A stretch of 64,000 bases of DNA, taken from Leucobacter chironomi DSM 19883. Its GTDB lineage: Bacteria; Actinomycetota; Actinomycetes; Actinomycetales; Microbacteriaceae. The stretch covers positions 124,001 to 188,000 of the forward strand of contig NZ_ATXU01000001.1 in assembly GCF_000421845.1 (NCBI RefSeq), in the 5' to 3' direction. The notes below the pieces were generated by a model, which saw only the letters and a list, made by a program, of their open reading frames with translations, did not search any database and had not been told where the DNA came from. Positions 8,949-17,210 of the stretch are shown here, one piece after another; the first letter of the stretch is position 1, and every line of letters starts with the position of its first letter. A program made the position numbers and the translations under genes.

Positions 8949-9305
8949 ATGAGTGAAGCAGCAGCCGTCGAGGCCGCAGTGCAGAAGTACGTCGACGGGT
9001 GCGCAGCCGCCGACGCCGATGTCGTGCGGGACGCCTTCGACCCGAACGCGGTGATGTGGGGCTACCTCGGCCCCGACTACGCCACGATGAGCGGCGCCGA
9101 CTTCGCGGCGAACGTGGTCGCGACGGCCGAACCCGCCGGCCCCGAGTACTCGTCCGAGATCCACAGCGTGACGGTCACCGGCGACGTCGCGCACGCCGTG
9201 CTCGACGAGCGGGGCTTCCTCGGCGCCGACTTCCGCAATCACTTCGGACTCATCAAGCGCGACGGCGTGTGGCGCATCACGAGCAAGGTCTTCACCACCG
9301 TCTGA
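8949..9305 (+). CDS. NTF2-like / SnoaL-type small protein
   Basis: A 118-residue protein of the nuclear transport factor 2-like (putative lumazine-binding) fold. An N-terminal helix, AAVEAAVQKYVDGCAAAD, leads to the usual VRDAFDPNAVMWG strand, then beta strands and a closing LIKRDGVWRITSKVF, a typical family ending. Such proteins are small cone-shaped isomerases, cyclases or binding subunits. No function can be assigned from sequence. AAAGAG precedes the ATG. It lies between the aldehyde dehydrogenase and the cyclodeaminase-like gene. Confidence 0.75.
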   Translation: MSEAAAVEAAVQKYVDGCAAADADVVRDAFDPNAVMWGYLGPDYATMSGADFAANVVATAEPAGPEYSSEIHSVTVTGDVAHAVLDERGFLGADFRNHFGLIKRDGVWRITSKVFTTV

Positions 9306-9388
9306 ACGCCCGCGATCCGCCGTCCCGAGCAGCAGCAGCCGGCGGATCGCCCCGCCTCGGACCAGCCCCGCCTCGCCGAAGGAGCCCC

Positions 9389-10522
9389 GTGACCGCCGAC
9401 CCCGGCCTCGACTTCCTCTACCTCGACGAGCCCGACATGATCGCCGCCGGCGTGACCGACATGGCCGCCTGCGTCGACACGATGGCCGATGTGCTCGCGC
9501 TCTTCGCGCGCGGCGACTACCGCATGGCGGGGCACGACGGCCTCTCTCACGGAGCAATGCTCTCGTTCCCCGAGCATCCCGTGTTCCCCGGCATGCCGGC
9601 CGACGGGCCGGACCGCCGCTTCATGGCGATGCCCGCCTACCTCGGCGGCGACTACCGCACCACGGGATGCAAGTGGTACGGCTCGAACGTCGAGAATCGG
9701 CGACGGGGCCTCCCTCGCTCCATCCTGATGTACACCCTCAACGACACCGACACCGGGGCGCCCCTCGCCATCATGTCGGCCAATCTGCTGAGCGCCTACC
9801 GCACCGGAGCGGTGCCCGGCGTCGGCGCCCGGTATCTCGCACGCGAGGGGGCGCGCACCATCGGCGTCGTGGGTCCCGGGCCGATCAACCGGGCCTCCTT
9901 TGAAGCGTTCATGGCGGTGCGCCCCGCGATCGACGCCGTGAAGGTCTACGGCATCGTCGACGCCGACGTGGCCGCGTTCATCGCGTGGGTGCGGGAGCAC
10001 TCCCCCTCGGTCACGACCGTCGAAGCGGTCGACACCATGGAAGCCGCGGTGCGCGGATCCGACATCGTGAGCATCGCGGTGCCGAGCCCCTCGGGATCGC
10101 AGCACTACCCCTTCATCGTCGACGACTGGGTGCAGCCCGGGGCGCTCGTGTTCTGCCCGTCGCACCTCGCGCTCGACGAGGCGCTCGTGCGTCGGGCGCG
10201 GCACGTGGTCGACGCGCGGCGCATCTACGAGGTGTGGGTCGACGAAGTGCCCGCTCCCGCCTTCGAGACCGTCGGGCTGTGGGGCGTGAATCTCGTGGAA
10301 CGCGTGCGAGACGGGCGGATGCCGGCCGAGCGCTTCGAAGACCTCGGCGAGATCATCCCCGGCATCGCCCGCGGGCGTGAGCACGAAGACGAGGTGTTCG
10401 TGTTCGGCACGGGCGGCCTGCCCGTGCAAGACGTCGCCTGGGCCACGAAGGTGTACCGCAACGCGCTCGAACGCGGCATCGGCACGCGCCTGCGCCTCTG
10501 GGACGCCCCGGCGCTCTCCTGA
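9389..10522 (+). CDS. Ornithine cyclodeaminase / mu-crystallin family protein
   Basis: A 377-residue protein starting at a GTG four bases after AAGGAG. It has the family layout: an N-terminal dimerisation half with MPAYLGG and CKWYGSN, then SANLLSAYRTGAVPGVGARYLAREGARTIGVVGPGPINR, where the glycines form the NAD(P) fold, and DIVSIAVPSPSG later. The family covers ornithine cyclodeaminase, alanine dehydrogenase and ketimine reductase. From memory, related actinobacterial proteins are sometimes named tyramine oxidase subunit B; I cannot verify that here. That name would fit the homoprotocatechuate cluster further on. It ends at a hairpin shared with the convergent helicase gene. Confidence 0.78.
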   Translation: MTADPGLDFLYLDEPDMIAAGVTDMAACVDTMADVLALFARGDYRMAGHDGLSHGAMLSFPEHPVFPGMPADGPDRRFMAMPAYLGGDYRTTGCKWYGSNVENRRRGLPRSILMYTLNDTDTGAPLAIMSANLLSAYRTGAVPGVGARYLAREGARTIGVVGPGPINRASFEAFMAVRPAIDAVKVYGIVDADVAAFIAWVREHSPSVTTVEAVDTMEAAVRGSDIVSIAVPSPSGSQHYPFIVDDWVQPGALVFCPSHLALDEALVRRARHVVDARRIYEVWVDEVPAPAFETVGLWGVNLVERVRDGRMPAERFEDLGEIIPGIARGREHEDEVFVFGTGGLPVQDVAWATKVYRNALERGIGTRLRLWDAPALS

Positions 10523-10558
10523 GGCGCAGGGCCGGGGCGTCGCCCGCAGCCCGCGCGA

Positions 10559-10608
10559 ACGGCTGCGGCCCGGGATCTCTCAGTCGAGAGTTCCCGGGCC
10601 GCAGCCGT
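10559..10608. terminator. Bidirectional terminator between convergent genes
   Basis: A 17-bp perfect stem (from ACGGCTGCGG) continues after one mismatch with five more pairs to loop AGTC. It sits between the cyclodeaminase-family gene and the convergent DEAD-box helicase gene and can serve both. Confidence 0.75.
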
Positions 10609-10643
10609 CAATGCTTCGGAGCACTCGTCAGAGGCTCGACGCG

Positions 10644-13154
10644 CTACCAGCGCGGCTTGCGCTTGCCGTCCGCCCGATTGCTGCCGCCGTCGCGGTTCCC
10701 GCCGTCGCGGTAGCCGCCATCGCGGTTGCCGCCGTCGCGGTAGCCGCCATCGCGGTAGCCGCCATCGCGGTTGCCGCCGCGGTCGTAGCCGCCGCGACGA
10801 TCGTCTCGATCGTAACCGCCTCGTCCGCCACGGTCCCGGTCGTAGCCGCCGCGATCCGAGCGGTCATTGCGGCCGCCGCGATCGTAGCCGCCGCGATCAT
10901 CGCGCGATCCGCGATCGGAACGATCGTAGCCGCCGCGATCGGAACGATCGTAGCCGCCGTTGCCGCGGCCGTAACCGCCACGGTCGTCCCGGTCCCGGCG
11001 CTGGTAGCCGCCCGAACGGTCGTTGCGATCGCCACGATCGTTGCGGCCGCCTCGGTCGCCGCGGTCGAAGCGGTCACGACCGCCGCCGTAGGAACCGCCC
11101 TTGTCGACCGCCATGTCGATGAGCTTGCCGCTGATGCGCGTCTGCGCGAGCCGCTCGAGCGCCTCGGCCGACAGCTGCTTCGGCAGCTCGACGAGCGTGA
11201 ACTCGTCGCGGATCTGGATGCGTCCGAAGTCGTCGCGCGACAGTCCGCCCTCGTTCGCGAGAGCGCCCACGATCTGTCCGGGCTTCACCTTCTGGCGGTG
11301 TCCCACCTCGATCCGGTACATGGCCAGGTCGTCACGGCGCTCGCGCGGACCGCGATCCGCACGCTCGCTCCGATCGCCGCGCTCGGGCCGGTCGCCGCGG
11401 GCGCGATCCCGCGAACCGTCCTCGAGGAACCGCGCAGCCTGCGCCCGGTCGCGTTCGAACTTGCGGTCGTCGGATTCCGAGAGCAGCAGCGGCGTCTCGC
11501 CCTGCGAGACCACCGCGAGCGCGGCGGCCACGTCGGCCTCGGGCACGTTGTGGTGGCGCACATAGTGATCGATGATGTCGCGGAAGGCCTCGATGCGCTT
11601 GGTCTCCTCGAGCGCCGCCGTGATGGCGTCGTCGAAGCGCGAGAGGCGGGTCGCGTTGACCTCGTCCACGCGCGGCAGCGGCATCTGGGTGAGCGGCTGC
11701 TTCGTGGCCTTCTCGATGGCGCTGAGCAGACGGCGCTCGCGCGGCGTGACGAAGCTGATCGCGTCGCCCGTGCGGCCGGCGCGGCCCGTGCGGCCGATGC
11801 GGTGCACGTAGCTCTCGGTGTCGATCGGCAGGTCGTAGTTCACGACGTGGCTGATGCGCTCCACGTCGAGACCGCGCGCCGCCACGTCGGTCGCCACGAG
11901 GATGTCGAGCTTGCCGTCCTTGAGCGCCTGCACAGTGCGCTCGCGCTGAGCCTGCTGGATGTCGCCGTTGATGGCGGCCGCCGAATAGCCGCGAGCGCGC
12001 AGCTTCTCAGCCACCTGCTCGGAGTCGCCGCGGGTGCGGGTGAAGACGATGAGGCCGTCGAACTCCTCCACCTCGAGGATGCGGGTGAGCGCATCGAGCT
12101 TCTGCGTGTACGACACCACGGTGTACCGCTGGGTGATGTTCGAGCTCGTCTGCGTCTTCCCCGCGATCTTCACCTCCTGCGGGTCGTTGAGGTGCTGCTG
12201 CGAGATGCGGCGGATCTGGGCCGGCATCGTCGCGGAGAACAGCGCGACCTGCTTCTCGGCGGGGGTGTCGGCGAGAATCGTCTCGACGTCCTCCGCGAAG
12301 CCCATCTTGAGCATCTCGTCGGCCTCGTCGAGCACGAGGTACTTGATCTGCGAGAGGTCGAGCGAACCGCGGTTGAGGTGGTCCATCACGCGGCCGGGCG
12401 TACCCACCACGATGTCGACGCCGCGGCGGAGCGCGCTCAGCTGCTGGCCGTAGGCCTGGCCGCCGTAGACGGGCAGCAGCCGCACCTCGGGCAGGTGCGA
12501 GGCGTAAGACTCGAAGGCCTCGCAGACCTGCAGCGCGAGCTCTCGGGTGGGGGCCAGCACGATGGCCTGCGGCACCCCGAGGCCCGGCTCGATGCGGGAG
12601 AGGATCGGCAGCGCGAACGCCGCGGTCTTGCCGGTGCCGGTCTGGGCGAGGCCCACGACGTCGCGGCCGCTGAGCAGCACGGGGATGGTCGCCGCCTGGA
12701 TGGCCGAGGGGTTCTCGTAGCCCACGTCGGTGATGGCGCGCAGCACGTCGGGGTTGAGCCCGAGGTCGGCGAAGGTGGTGCGCGGCTTTTCGGCCGCCTT
12801 TTCGGCCGCAGGCGCCTTTTCAGTAGCAGGCTCCTGTTCGGCCGCAGCCTCGGGCTGGGCCGCAGCGGGCTCGGCCTCGGACGCGGCTTCTGCCGGGGTC
12901 TCGGTCTCCGACTCGGCGGCTGCGTCAACCTCGGTCTCGGCGGCCTCAGGCGCGGTGTTCTCGGCGGGCGCGGCGGCTTCGGTCTGGGGTTCGGCCGGCG
13001 CCTCGGGGGTGGTCTCGGATGCGGTGCCGGCCGGGGTCTCGGCCTCCGCGGGAACTTCGGGCTGGGTTGCAGCCGGTACAGCAGCCTCGGTGGAGGCTTC
13101 GTCGGTGGCGGTCTCGATGGGCTCGCCTACGTCGACGTTTTCAGAATTGGTCAT
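10644..13154 (-). CDS. DEAD-box ATP-dependent RNA helicase (DeaD/CsdA-like)
   Basis: An 836-residue helicase that unwinds RNA structure, as in cold adaptation and ribosome assembly. Residues 1-126 are an acidic Ala/Glu/Pro-rich extension. The Q motif starts at TTFADLGL, Walker A is AQTGTGKT (170-177), then VLDEADEM, SAT, RGLDVERISHVVNYD and HRIGRTGR. A DbpA-type RNA-binding domain (YRIEVGHRQKVKPGQIVGAL onward) follows. Residues about 686-836 are RGG-like repeats of DRGGYDR and RDGGYRDGG, ending KRKPRW. The start is set by TAGGAT, six bases, then ATG at 13154, which implies a leaderless mRNA; an adjacent ATG at 13157 is possible. Confidence 0.93.
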   Translation of the reverse strand: MTNSENVDVGEPIETATDEASTEAAVPAATQPEVPAEAETPAGTASETTPEAPAEPQTEAAAPAENTAPEAAETEVDAAAESETETPAEAASEAEPAAAQPEAAAEQEPATEKAPAAEKAAEKPRTTFADLGLNPDVLRAITDVGYENPSAIQAATIPVLLSGRDVVGLAQTGTGKTAAFALPILSRIEPGLGVPQAIVLAPTRELALQVCEAFESYASHLPEVRLLPVYGGQAYGQQLSALRRGVDIVVGTPGRVMDHLNRGSLDLSQIKYLVLDEADEMLKMGFAEDVETILADTPAEKQVALFSATMPAQIRRISQQHLNDPQEVKIAGKTQTSSNITQRYTVVSYTQKLDALTRILEVEEFDGLIVFTRTRGDSEQVAEKLRARGYSAAAINGDIQQAQRERTVQALKDGKLDILVATDVAARGLDVERISHVVNYDLPIDTESYVHRIGRTGRAGRTGDAISFVTPRERRLLSAIEKATKQPLTQMPLPRVDEVNATRLSRFDDAITAALEETKRIEAFRDIIDHYVRHHNVPEADVAAALAVVSQGETPLLLSESDDRKFERDRAQAARFLEDGSRDRARGDRPERGDRSERADRGPRERRDDLAMYRIEVGHRQKVKPGQIVGALANEGGLSRDDFGRIQIRDEFTLVELPKQLSAEALERLAQTRISGKLIDMAVDKGGSYGGGRDRFDRGDRGGRNDRGDRNDRSGGYQRRDRDDRGGYGRGNGGYDRSDRGGYDRSDRGSRDDRGGYDRGGRNDRSDRGGYDRDRGGRGGYDRDDRRGGYDRGGNRDGGYRDGGYRDGGNRDGGYRDGGNRDGGSNRADGKRKPRW

Positions 13155-13160
13155 CATACA

Positions 13161-13166
13161 ATCCTA
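13161..13166 (-). promoter_or_regulatory. -10 box TAGGAT, leaderless helicase promoter
   Basis: TAGGAT on the minus strand ends six bases before the second of two adjacent ATGs, the spacing expected when transcription begins at the start codon. Confidence 0.5.
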
Positions 13167-13267
13167 CCGCGGATTGCGCGACGCCACGCCGGACCTCCCG
13201 GATCCCCGCCCACTCCCCCAAATCCCGCGCCGGGGTCACCCCTCCCCGCCCGCCCCCCGACCCCGAC

Positions 13268-13358
13268 CCCCGCAGTTCAGGGGGTGGATCGCAGCTCATG
13301 CTGAGCTTTCGCTCGAAAAGCTCCGTGTGAACTGCGATCCACCCCCTGAACTGCGGGG
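13268..13358. repeat. Long palindromic element, copy A
   Basis: Perfect 27-bp arms (13268-13294 and 13332-13358) flank a centre with its own inverted AGCTTT/AAAGCT. The arm holds CCCCGCAGTTC and GTGGATCGCAG, which recur in the palindrome at 14289-14377. The left arm contains the last codons and stop of the DUF559 gene. It could form a strong hairpin and act as terminator, but the sequence sharing shows it is a dispersed repeat. Confidence 0.8.
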
Positions 13359-14171
13359 CCGGCCCTGCGAGATGGCACGCATGATCGATTCCTGCACCTC
13401 GGGCCAGGCGGAGAAAACCTGGTGGTAGCCGACACGAATGGTGCGATATCCATTCAGGGCGAGTTCGGCGTCATGGCGATTGTCCGCGTCGCGCTGCTCA
13501 CCGGTGTGGTGACCGCCGTCGATCTGCAGCACGAGCCACCCTTCGATAAGAAAGTCGACCCGGTGTCCCAGCAGAAACGCCTGCGCCACGAAGCGCAGCC
13601 GGAGCGATCGCAGTCTCCGCATGACGTAGCTCTCTACCCCGGAGTCGGAGAACGGCGTCGCGGCGAGGAGAATCTCCTTCGCGCGCCCGATGTACTGGTA
13701 GCCCCGCAGGGCTTCTAACGTCACGAGGCCACGATTCAGCGCGGATTCCCAAACCGCGAGAGCTTCTTCAGGAGGCTGACAGCTCGCGACGTAGTTGAGC
13801 GCGTTTTCGATGGAGTCGAGGATCATGCCTGGTTCCCGACGCCGCACGGGGAGGCCCCAGTGGAGTGGGTGCCCGATGCGCACCGGCGCATGCGCGTGCG
13901 GGGCGCGCACGGCGAAGTGCGGGCCGTCGTCATGCTTGCGCCACAGTCCGAGTCTCGCGGTCACCGAGACGCAGCTGAGCAGCACGCCACGCTCGACCGC
14001 GTAGACCAGTTCGGGATCGGCCGAACGCAACGCGATCCACCCCCGCTGCGGCCGGATCACCTCGCCCTTCGCCAGCGCCGTGCGCAGCGCGTGGACCGAG
14101 AATCCTCGAGCCTGCAACTCGCTGGCGCGCATGATCCCACCGCCCCGGTACAGCTCTGATGTCAGCCTCAT
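13296..14171 (-). CDS. DUF559-type nuclease-like protein with AbiEi-like N-terminal HTH
   Basis: A 291-residue protein. Residues 1-50 (ELYRGGGIMRASELQARGFSVHALRTAL then RGWIAL) look like the winged-helix antitoxin domain of type IV AbiEi systems. A central linker is followed by a C-terminal DUF559/Vsr-like nuclease fold: SDSGVESYVMRRL, then RVDFLIEGWLVLQIDGGHH, whose D, E/Q and D pattern is the metal site, then NGYRTIRVGYHQVF. No partner toxin gene is next to it. Such solitary genes are common in actinobacteria and their role is unknown. The last 20 or so residues (SSGGGSQFTRSFSS) are encoded by palindrome A, so they are repeat-derived and probably dispensable. Confidence 0.78.
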   Translation of the reverse strand: MRLTSELYRGGGIMRASELQARGFSVHALRTALAKGEVIRPQRGWIALRSADPELVYAVERGVLLSCVSVTARLGLWRKHDDGPHFAVRAPHAHAPVRIGHPLHWGLPVRRREPGMILDSIENALNYVASCQPPEEALAVWESALNRGLVTLEALRGYQYIGRAKEILLAATPFSDSGVESYVMRRLRSLRLRFVAQAFLLGHRVDFLIEGWLVLQIDGGHHTGEQRDADNRHDAELALNGYRTIRVGYHQVFSAWPEVQESIMRAISQGRPRSSGGGSQFTRSFSSESSA

Positions 14172-14475
14172 GCCCCCATGCTCGCCGAGGCCTCACCCCC
14201 TACCAGCACCCACCCCGACATCTGTGCACAACTGCGCTGCACACACCGCGAACCCGCCCCTGTGAGCGAAGTCCACGCCGCCGACACCCCCGCAGTTCGT
14301 GCAGTGGATCGCAGCTCAGGCGGAGGTTCTCAGCGAGAACCTCCGCCTGAGCTGCGATCCACGCCCTGAGCTGCGGGCAAGGGCAAGGGTACGGCAGGGG
14401 GATAGAGCTTAGGGCAGGGGTTGGGGGGGCAGACCCCGGGGGCCGGAGCCTAGGGGCAGCCCAGGGGCGGGCGGA
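14172..14475. other. Intergenic spacer, 304 bp
   Basis: The space between the DUF559 gene and the ABC importer end. It holds palindrome B (14289-14377) and a G-run-rich stretch at about 14380-14470 (GGGG tracts on the plus strand) that might form quadruplex structure. I see no open frame that looks like a gene. Confidence 0.6.
14289..14377. repeat. Long palindromic element, copy B
   Basis: A perfect 28-bp inner stem (14304-14331 with 14335-14362), loop AGC, plus partly paired outer arms reading CCCGCAG. The stem holds GTGGATCGCAGCTCA, also found in copy A (13268-13358). The two copies bracket the DUF559 gene. Confidence 0.8.
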
Positions 14476-15354
14476 CTACGCCGCGGGCGCCTCGCGGAGC
14501 GACAGCCACTCGGCGCGGCGCTCGGCCTGCAGTGCCGGGTCGGCCACGGGCGAGGCCGCGAGCAGGCGCTGGCTGTAGGGGTGCTGCGGATCCCGCGTCA
14601 CCAGCTCGCCGTCGCCGATCTCGACCAGGTTGCCGCGGTACATCACGGCGACGCGGTGGCAGATGCGCCGAACGACGCCCAGGTCGTGCGAGACGAACAG
14701 GTACGACACCCCGGTGTCGCGCTGCAGCTCGATGAGTAGGTCGAGCACCGTCGCCTGCGTGGTGAGGTCGAGCGCGCTCACCGGCTCGTCGCAGATGATG
14801 AGCCGCGGTCGGCGCACGAGAGCACGCGCGATCGCGATCCGCTGCCGCTGGCCGCCCGAGAACTCGCTCGGATAGCGGTCGATCACGCTCGCCGGCAAGT
14901 TCACGCGCTCCAGCATCTCGCCCACCACCTTGCGCGCTTCGGCGCGGGAGGTGCCAGCGGTCGAGAGCGGCTCGGCGAGGATGTCGCCGACGGTCATCAT
15001 CGGGTTCAGCGATCCGTAGGGATCCTGGAAGACGACCTGGATGTCGGAGGCGAGGTCGCGCCGCGCGCGGCCCTTGAGGTGCGTGATGTCGCGGCCGTCG
15101 AAGGTGATCGAGCCGCCCGCGACGGGCACGAGGCCGAGGATCGCCTTGCCGAGCGTCGACTTGCCGGACCCCGACTCGCCGACGAGGCCCACGCACTCCC
15201 CCGCACCGATCTCGAGCGAGACCTCGTGCAGCACCCGGTTGGGCTTGCGCCGCGAGCCGTACTCGACGACGACGTTCTCGGCCCGCAGCAGGGGCTCGCG
15301 GTGCGCCGCCGGCTGCACCGCCGGCGCGGTCTGCGACTGGATCGTCTCGCTCAT
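14476..15354 (-). CDS. Peptide/nickel-type ABC transporter ATP-binding protein (DppF/OppF-like)
   Basis: A 292-residue ATPase. Walker A is GESGSGKST, Q-loop in VFQDPYGSLNP, ABC signature FSGGQRQR, Walker B LIICDEPVSALD and H-loop VSHDLG. The oligopeptide-family C-terminal extension DPQHPYSQRLLAASP is present. It energises import with the fused permease-ATPase encoded just upstream, whose stop overlaps this start by ATGA. It is the last gene of the importer operon. Substrate could be a peptide, nickel complex or other small solute; the location next to the homoprotocatechuate cluster hints at a catabolic substrate. Confidence 0.9.
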   Translation of the reverse strand: MSETIQSQTAPAVQPAAHREPLLRAENVVVEYGSRRKPNRVLHEVSLEIGAGECVGLVGESGSGKSTLGKAILGLVPVAGGSITFDGRDITHLKGRARRDLASDIQVVFQDPYGSLNPMMTVGDILAEPLSTAGTSRAEARKVVGEMLERVNLPASVIDRYPSEFSGGQRQRIAIARALVRRPRLIICDEPVSALDLTTQATVLDLLIELQRDTGVSYLFVSHDLGVVRRICHRVAVMYRGNLVEIGDGELVTRDPQHPYSQRLLAASPVADPALQAERRAEWLSLREAPAA

Positions 15355-17210
15355 GCGTGCTGCTCCTCGTTCGTGGCGTGGACGGCGCCGGGGTGGGCGG
15401 GTGCGGTGCGGGCGAGCCCGGCGTCGAGCTCGGCGCGGCTCTCCGCCCCGTCGAGCGAGGCCGCGATGAGCTCGCGGGTGTAGTCGCTGTGCGGGTTCGC
15501 GAAGATGGGTCCAACGTCGTCGATCTCGACGATCGACCCCGAGCGCATCACGACGACGCGGTCGCACAGGTCGGCGACGACGCCGAAGTTGTGGGTGACG
15601 ATGACGAGCGCCATGTCGTACTCCTGTTGCAGCTCGCGCAGCAGTTCGAGCACCTCGGCCTGCACCGTCACGTCGAGCGCCGTGGTCGGCTCGTCGGCGA
15701 CGAGCACCGACGGCCGGCCCGCGATCGCACCGGCGATGAGCACGCGCTGGGCCATGCCGCCCGAGAGCTCGTGCGGGTACGACTTCATCACGCGGGCGGG
15801 ATCGACGATGCCGACGCGGTCGAGCATCGCGAGCGCCCGGTCGCGCGCCTCGGTCCGGCTCATGCCGTGCACCGCGCGCAGCGGCTCGGTGAGCTGGAAG
15901 CCGATCGTGTACGAAGGGTCGAGGTTCGACATCGGCTCCTGCGGGATGTAGCCGATCTCGTGCCCGAGCAGCTGGGCCCGGTCGCGCTTCGAGAGCGTGG
16001 TGACGTCCTCGCCGCCGATCCAGATCGCGTCGGCCGTGTAGTAGCCCGACTTGGGCAGCAGGTCGAGCATCGAGAACACCGTCTGCGACTTGCCCGATCC
16101 CGACTCGCCCACGATGCCGAGCACTCCGCCGGGCGACACGTCGAGGGTGATGCCGTGCACCACCTCGACCTCGCCGTCGGCGGTCTCGTAGTTGACGCGC
16201 AGGTTCTCGAGGCGCACCGCCGAGTCGACGGCGGCGACCGAGATCGAGCCGGTCGTCGTCGCGGTGGCGCCGGCGGGCTTCTTCTCGGCGTTGAGGCGCG
16301 CGATCCGCTTCCGCTCCCGGCGCGACAGCGTCGGCGTCTTGACGCTGATGACGTCGGCGAGCGTCGACCCCATGATGGCGAGCGCGGCGATGGTGATGCC
16401 GAGCGCGAGCGAGGGCCAGAGCAGCAGCAGCGGATCGGTGCGCATGACGCGGAAGCCCTCGTTCATCGCGGCGCCCCAGCCGGGGGTGGTGCCGCCGCCG
16501 ATGCCGAGGAACTGCAGGCCGGCCTGCATACCCATCGCCATGCCTGCGGTGAGGGCCGACTGGATGACGATCGGGGCGATGACGGCGCGGATGACGTGGC
16601 GCCCCATGATGCGGATGTCGGACAGGCCCGCCACCTTCGCCGCGTCGACGTAGGCCTCGCCGCGGACCGCCATGACCGTGGAGCGGGTGAGGCGGAAATA
16701 GCCGGGGGCCATGAAGACGCCGACGGTGATCATGAGCACGGTGAAGTCGTTGCGGAAGGCCGCGGCGACGATCAGCAGGATGATCATGCCGGGGATGGCC
16801 TGGAGTCCGTCGCTGATCCAGGTGCCGATGCGGTCGACGGTGCCGCCGTAGTAGCCGGCGGCGAGGCCCGAGGGCACGCCGATCACGAGCGAGGTGACGA
16901 TCGCGACGAGGGCGCCCCACAGGGTGATCTGGGTGCCCCAGATGATGCGGCTGAGCACGTCGCGGCCGGTCGTGTCGCCGCCGAGCGGGTGCTCGGCGCT
17001 GGGCAGCGCGCGGGTGAGGCCGAGGTCGACCGCGTTGGGGTCGTGGGGCGAGAGCCAGGGCGCGAACACCGCGACGAGCACGATGAGCAGCAGCAGCACG
17101 GTGGTGATGGCGCCGGCGGGGCGGCGCAGGAAGCGGGCGAACGTCGTGCCGCGGCGGCCGCCGCGCGAGTCGACGGCGTCGGCGACGGTGTCGGTGATCG
17201 GTGCGGTCAT
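15351..17210 (-). CDS. Fused ABC permease and ATP-binding protein (DppC-DppD fusion)
   Basis: A 619-residue protein joining two normally separate subunits. Residues 1 to about 300 are a DppC-like permease: first helix TTVLLLLIVLVAVFAPWLSP, the family's HPLGGDTTGRDVLSR, and a transmission loop in EAYVDAAKVAGLSDIRIMGRHV. A linker rich in Arg/Lys/Ala leads to a DppD-like ATPase from about 335, with GESGSGKSQ, IPQEPMSNLDPSYT, LSGGMAQRVLIA and LVADEPTTALDVT. No stop or frameshift separates the halves. Overlaps with the genes on both sides are ATGA type. Confidence 0.9.
   Translation of the reverse strand: MTAPITDTVADAVDSRGGRRGTTFARFLRRPAGAITTVLLLLIVLVAVFAPWLSPHDPNAVDLGLTRALPSAEHPLGGDTTGRDVLSRIIWGTQITLWGALVAIVTSLVIGVPSGLAAGYYGGTVDRIGTWISDGLQAIPGMIILLIVAAAFRNDFTVLMITVGVFMAPGYFRLTRSTVMAVRGEAYVDAAKVAGLSDIRIMGRHVIRAVIAPIVIQSALTAGMAMGMQAGLQFLGIGGGTTPGWGAAMNEGFRVMRTDPLLLLWPSLALGITIAALAIMGSTLADVISVKTPTLSRRERKRIARLNAEKKPAGATATTTGSISVAAVDSAVRLENLRVNYETADGEVEVVHGITLDVSPGGVLGIVGESGSGKSQTVFSMLDLLPKSGYYTADAIWIGGEDVTTLSKRDRAQLLGHEIGYIPQEPMSNLDPSYTIGFQLTEPLRAVHGMSRTEARDRALAMLDRVGIVDPARVMKSYPHELSGGMAQRVLIAGAIAGRPSVLVADEPTTALDVTVQAEVLELLRELQQEYDMALVIVTHNFGVVADLCDRVVVMRSGSIVEIDDVGPIFANPHSDYTRELIAASLDGAESRAELDAGLARTAPAHPGAVHATNEEQHA

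Noticed and set aside
5934-9557. A 1207-codon open frame on the minus strand
   Set aside because: It runs antisense to the MFS, aldehyde dehydrogenase and NTF2-like genes and reads as Arg/Asp/Val-rich nonsense, the usual shadow of high-GC genes.
10680-10960. CRISPR-like short repeats
   Set aside because: They code the DRGGYDR and RDGGYRDGG repeats of the helicase tail in frame; spacing is not constant and there are no spacers or cas genes.
10377-13304. A 975-codon open frame on the plus strand
   Set aside because: Antisense to the helicase. Its Val/Ala/Ile-rich start is the shadow of the RGG repeats.
13296-14171. A complete AbiE toxin-antitoxin system
   Set aside because: Only the AbiEi-like HTH is recognisable and the rest is DUF559; no AbiEii nucleotidyltransferase gene lies on either side.
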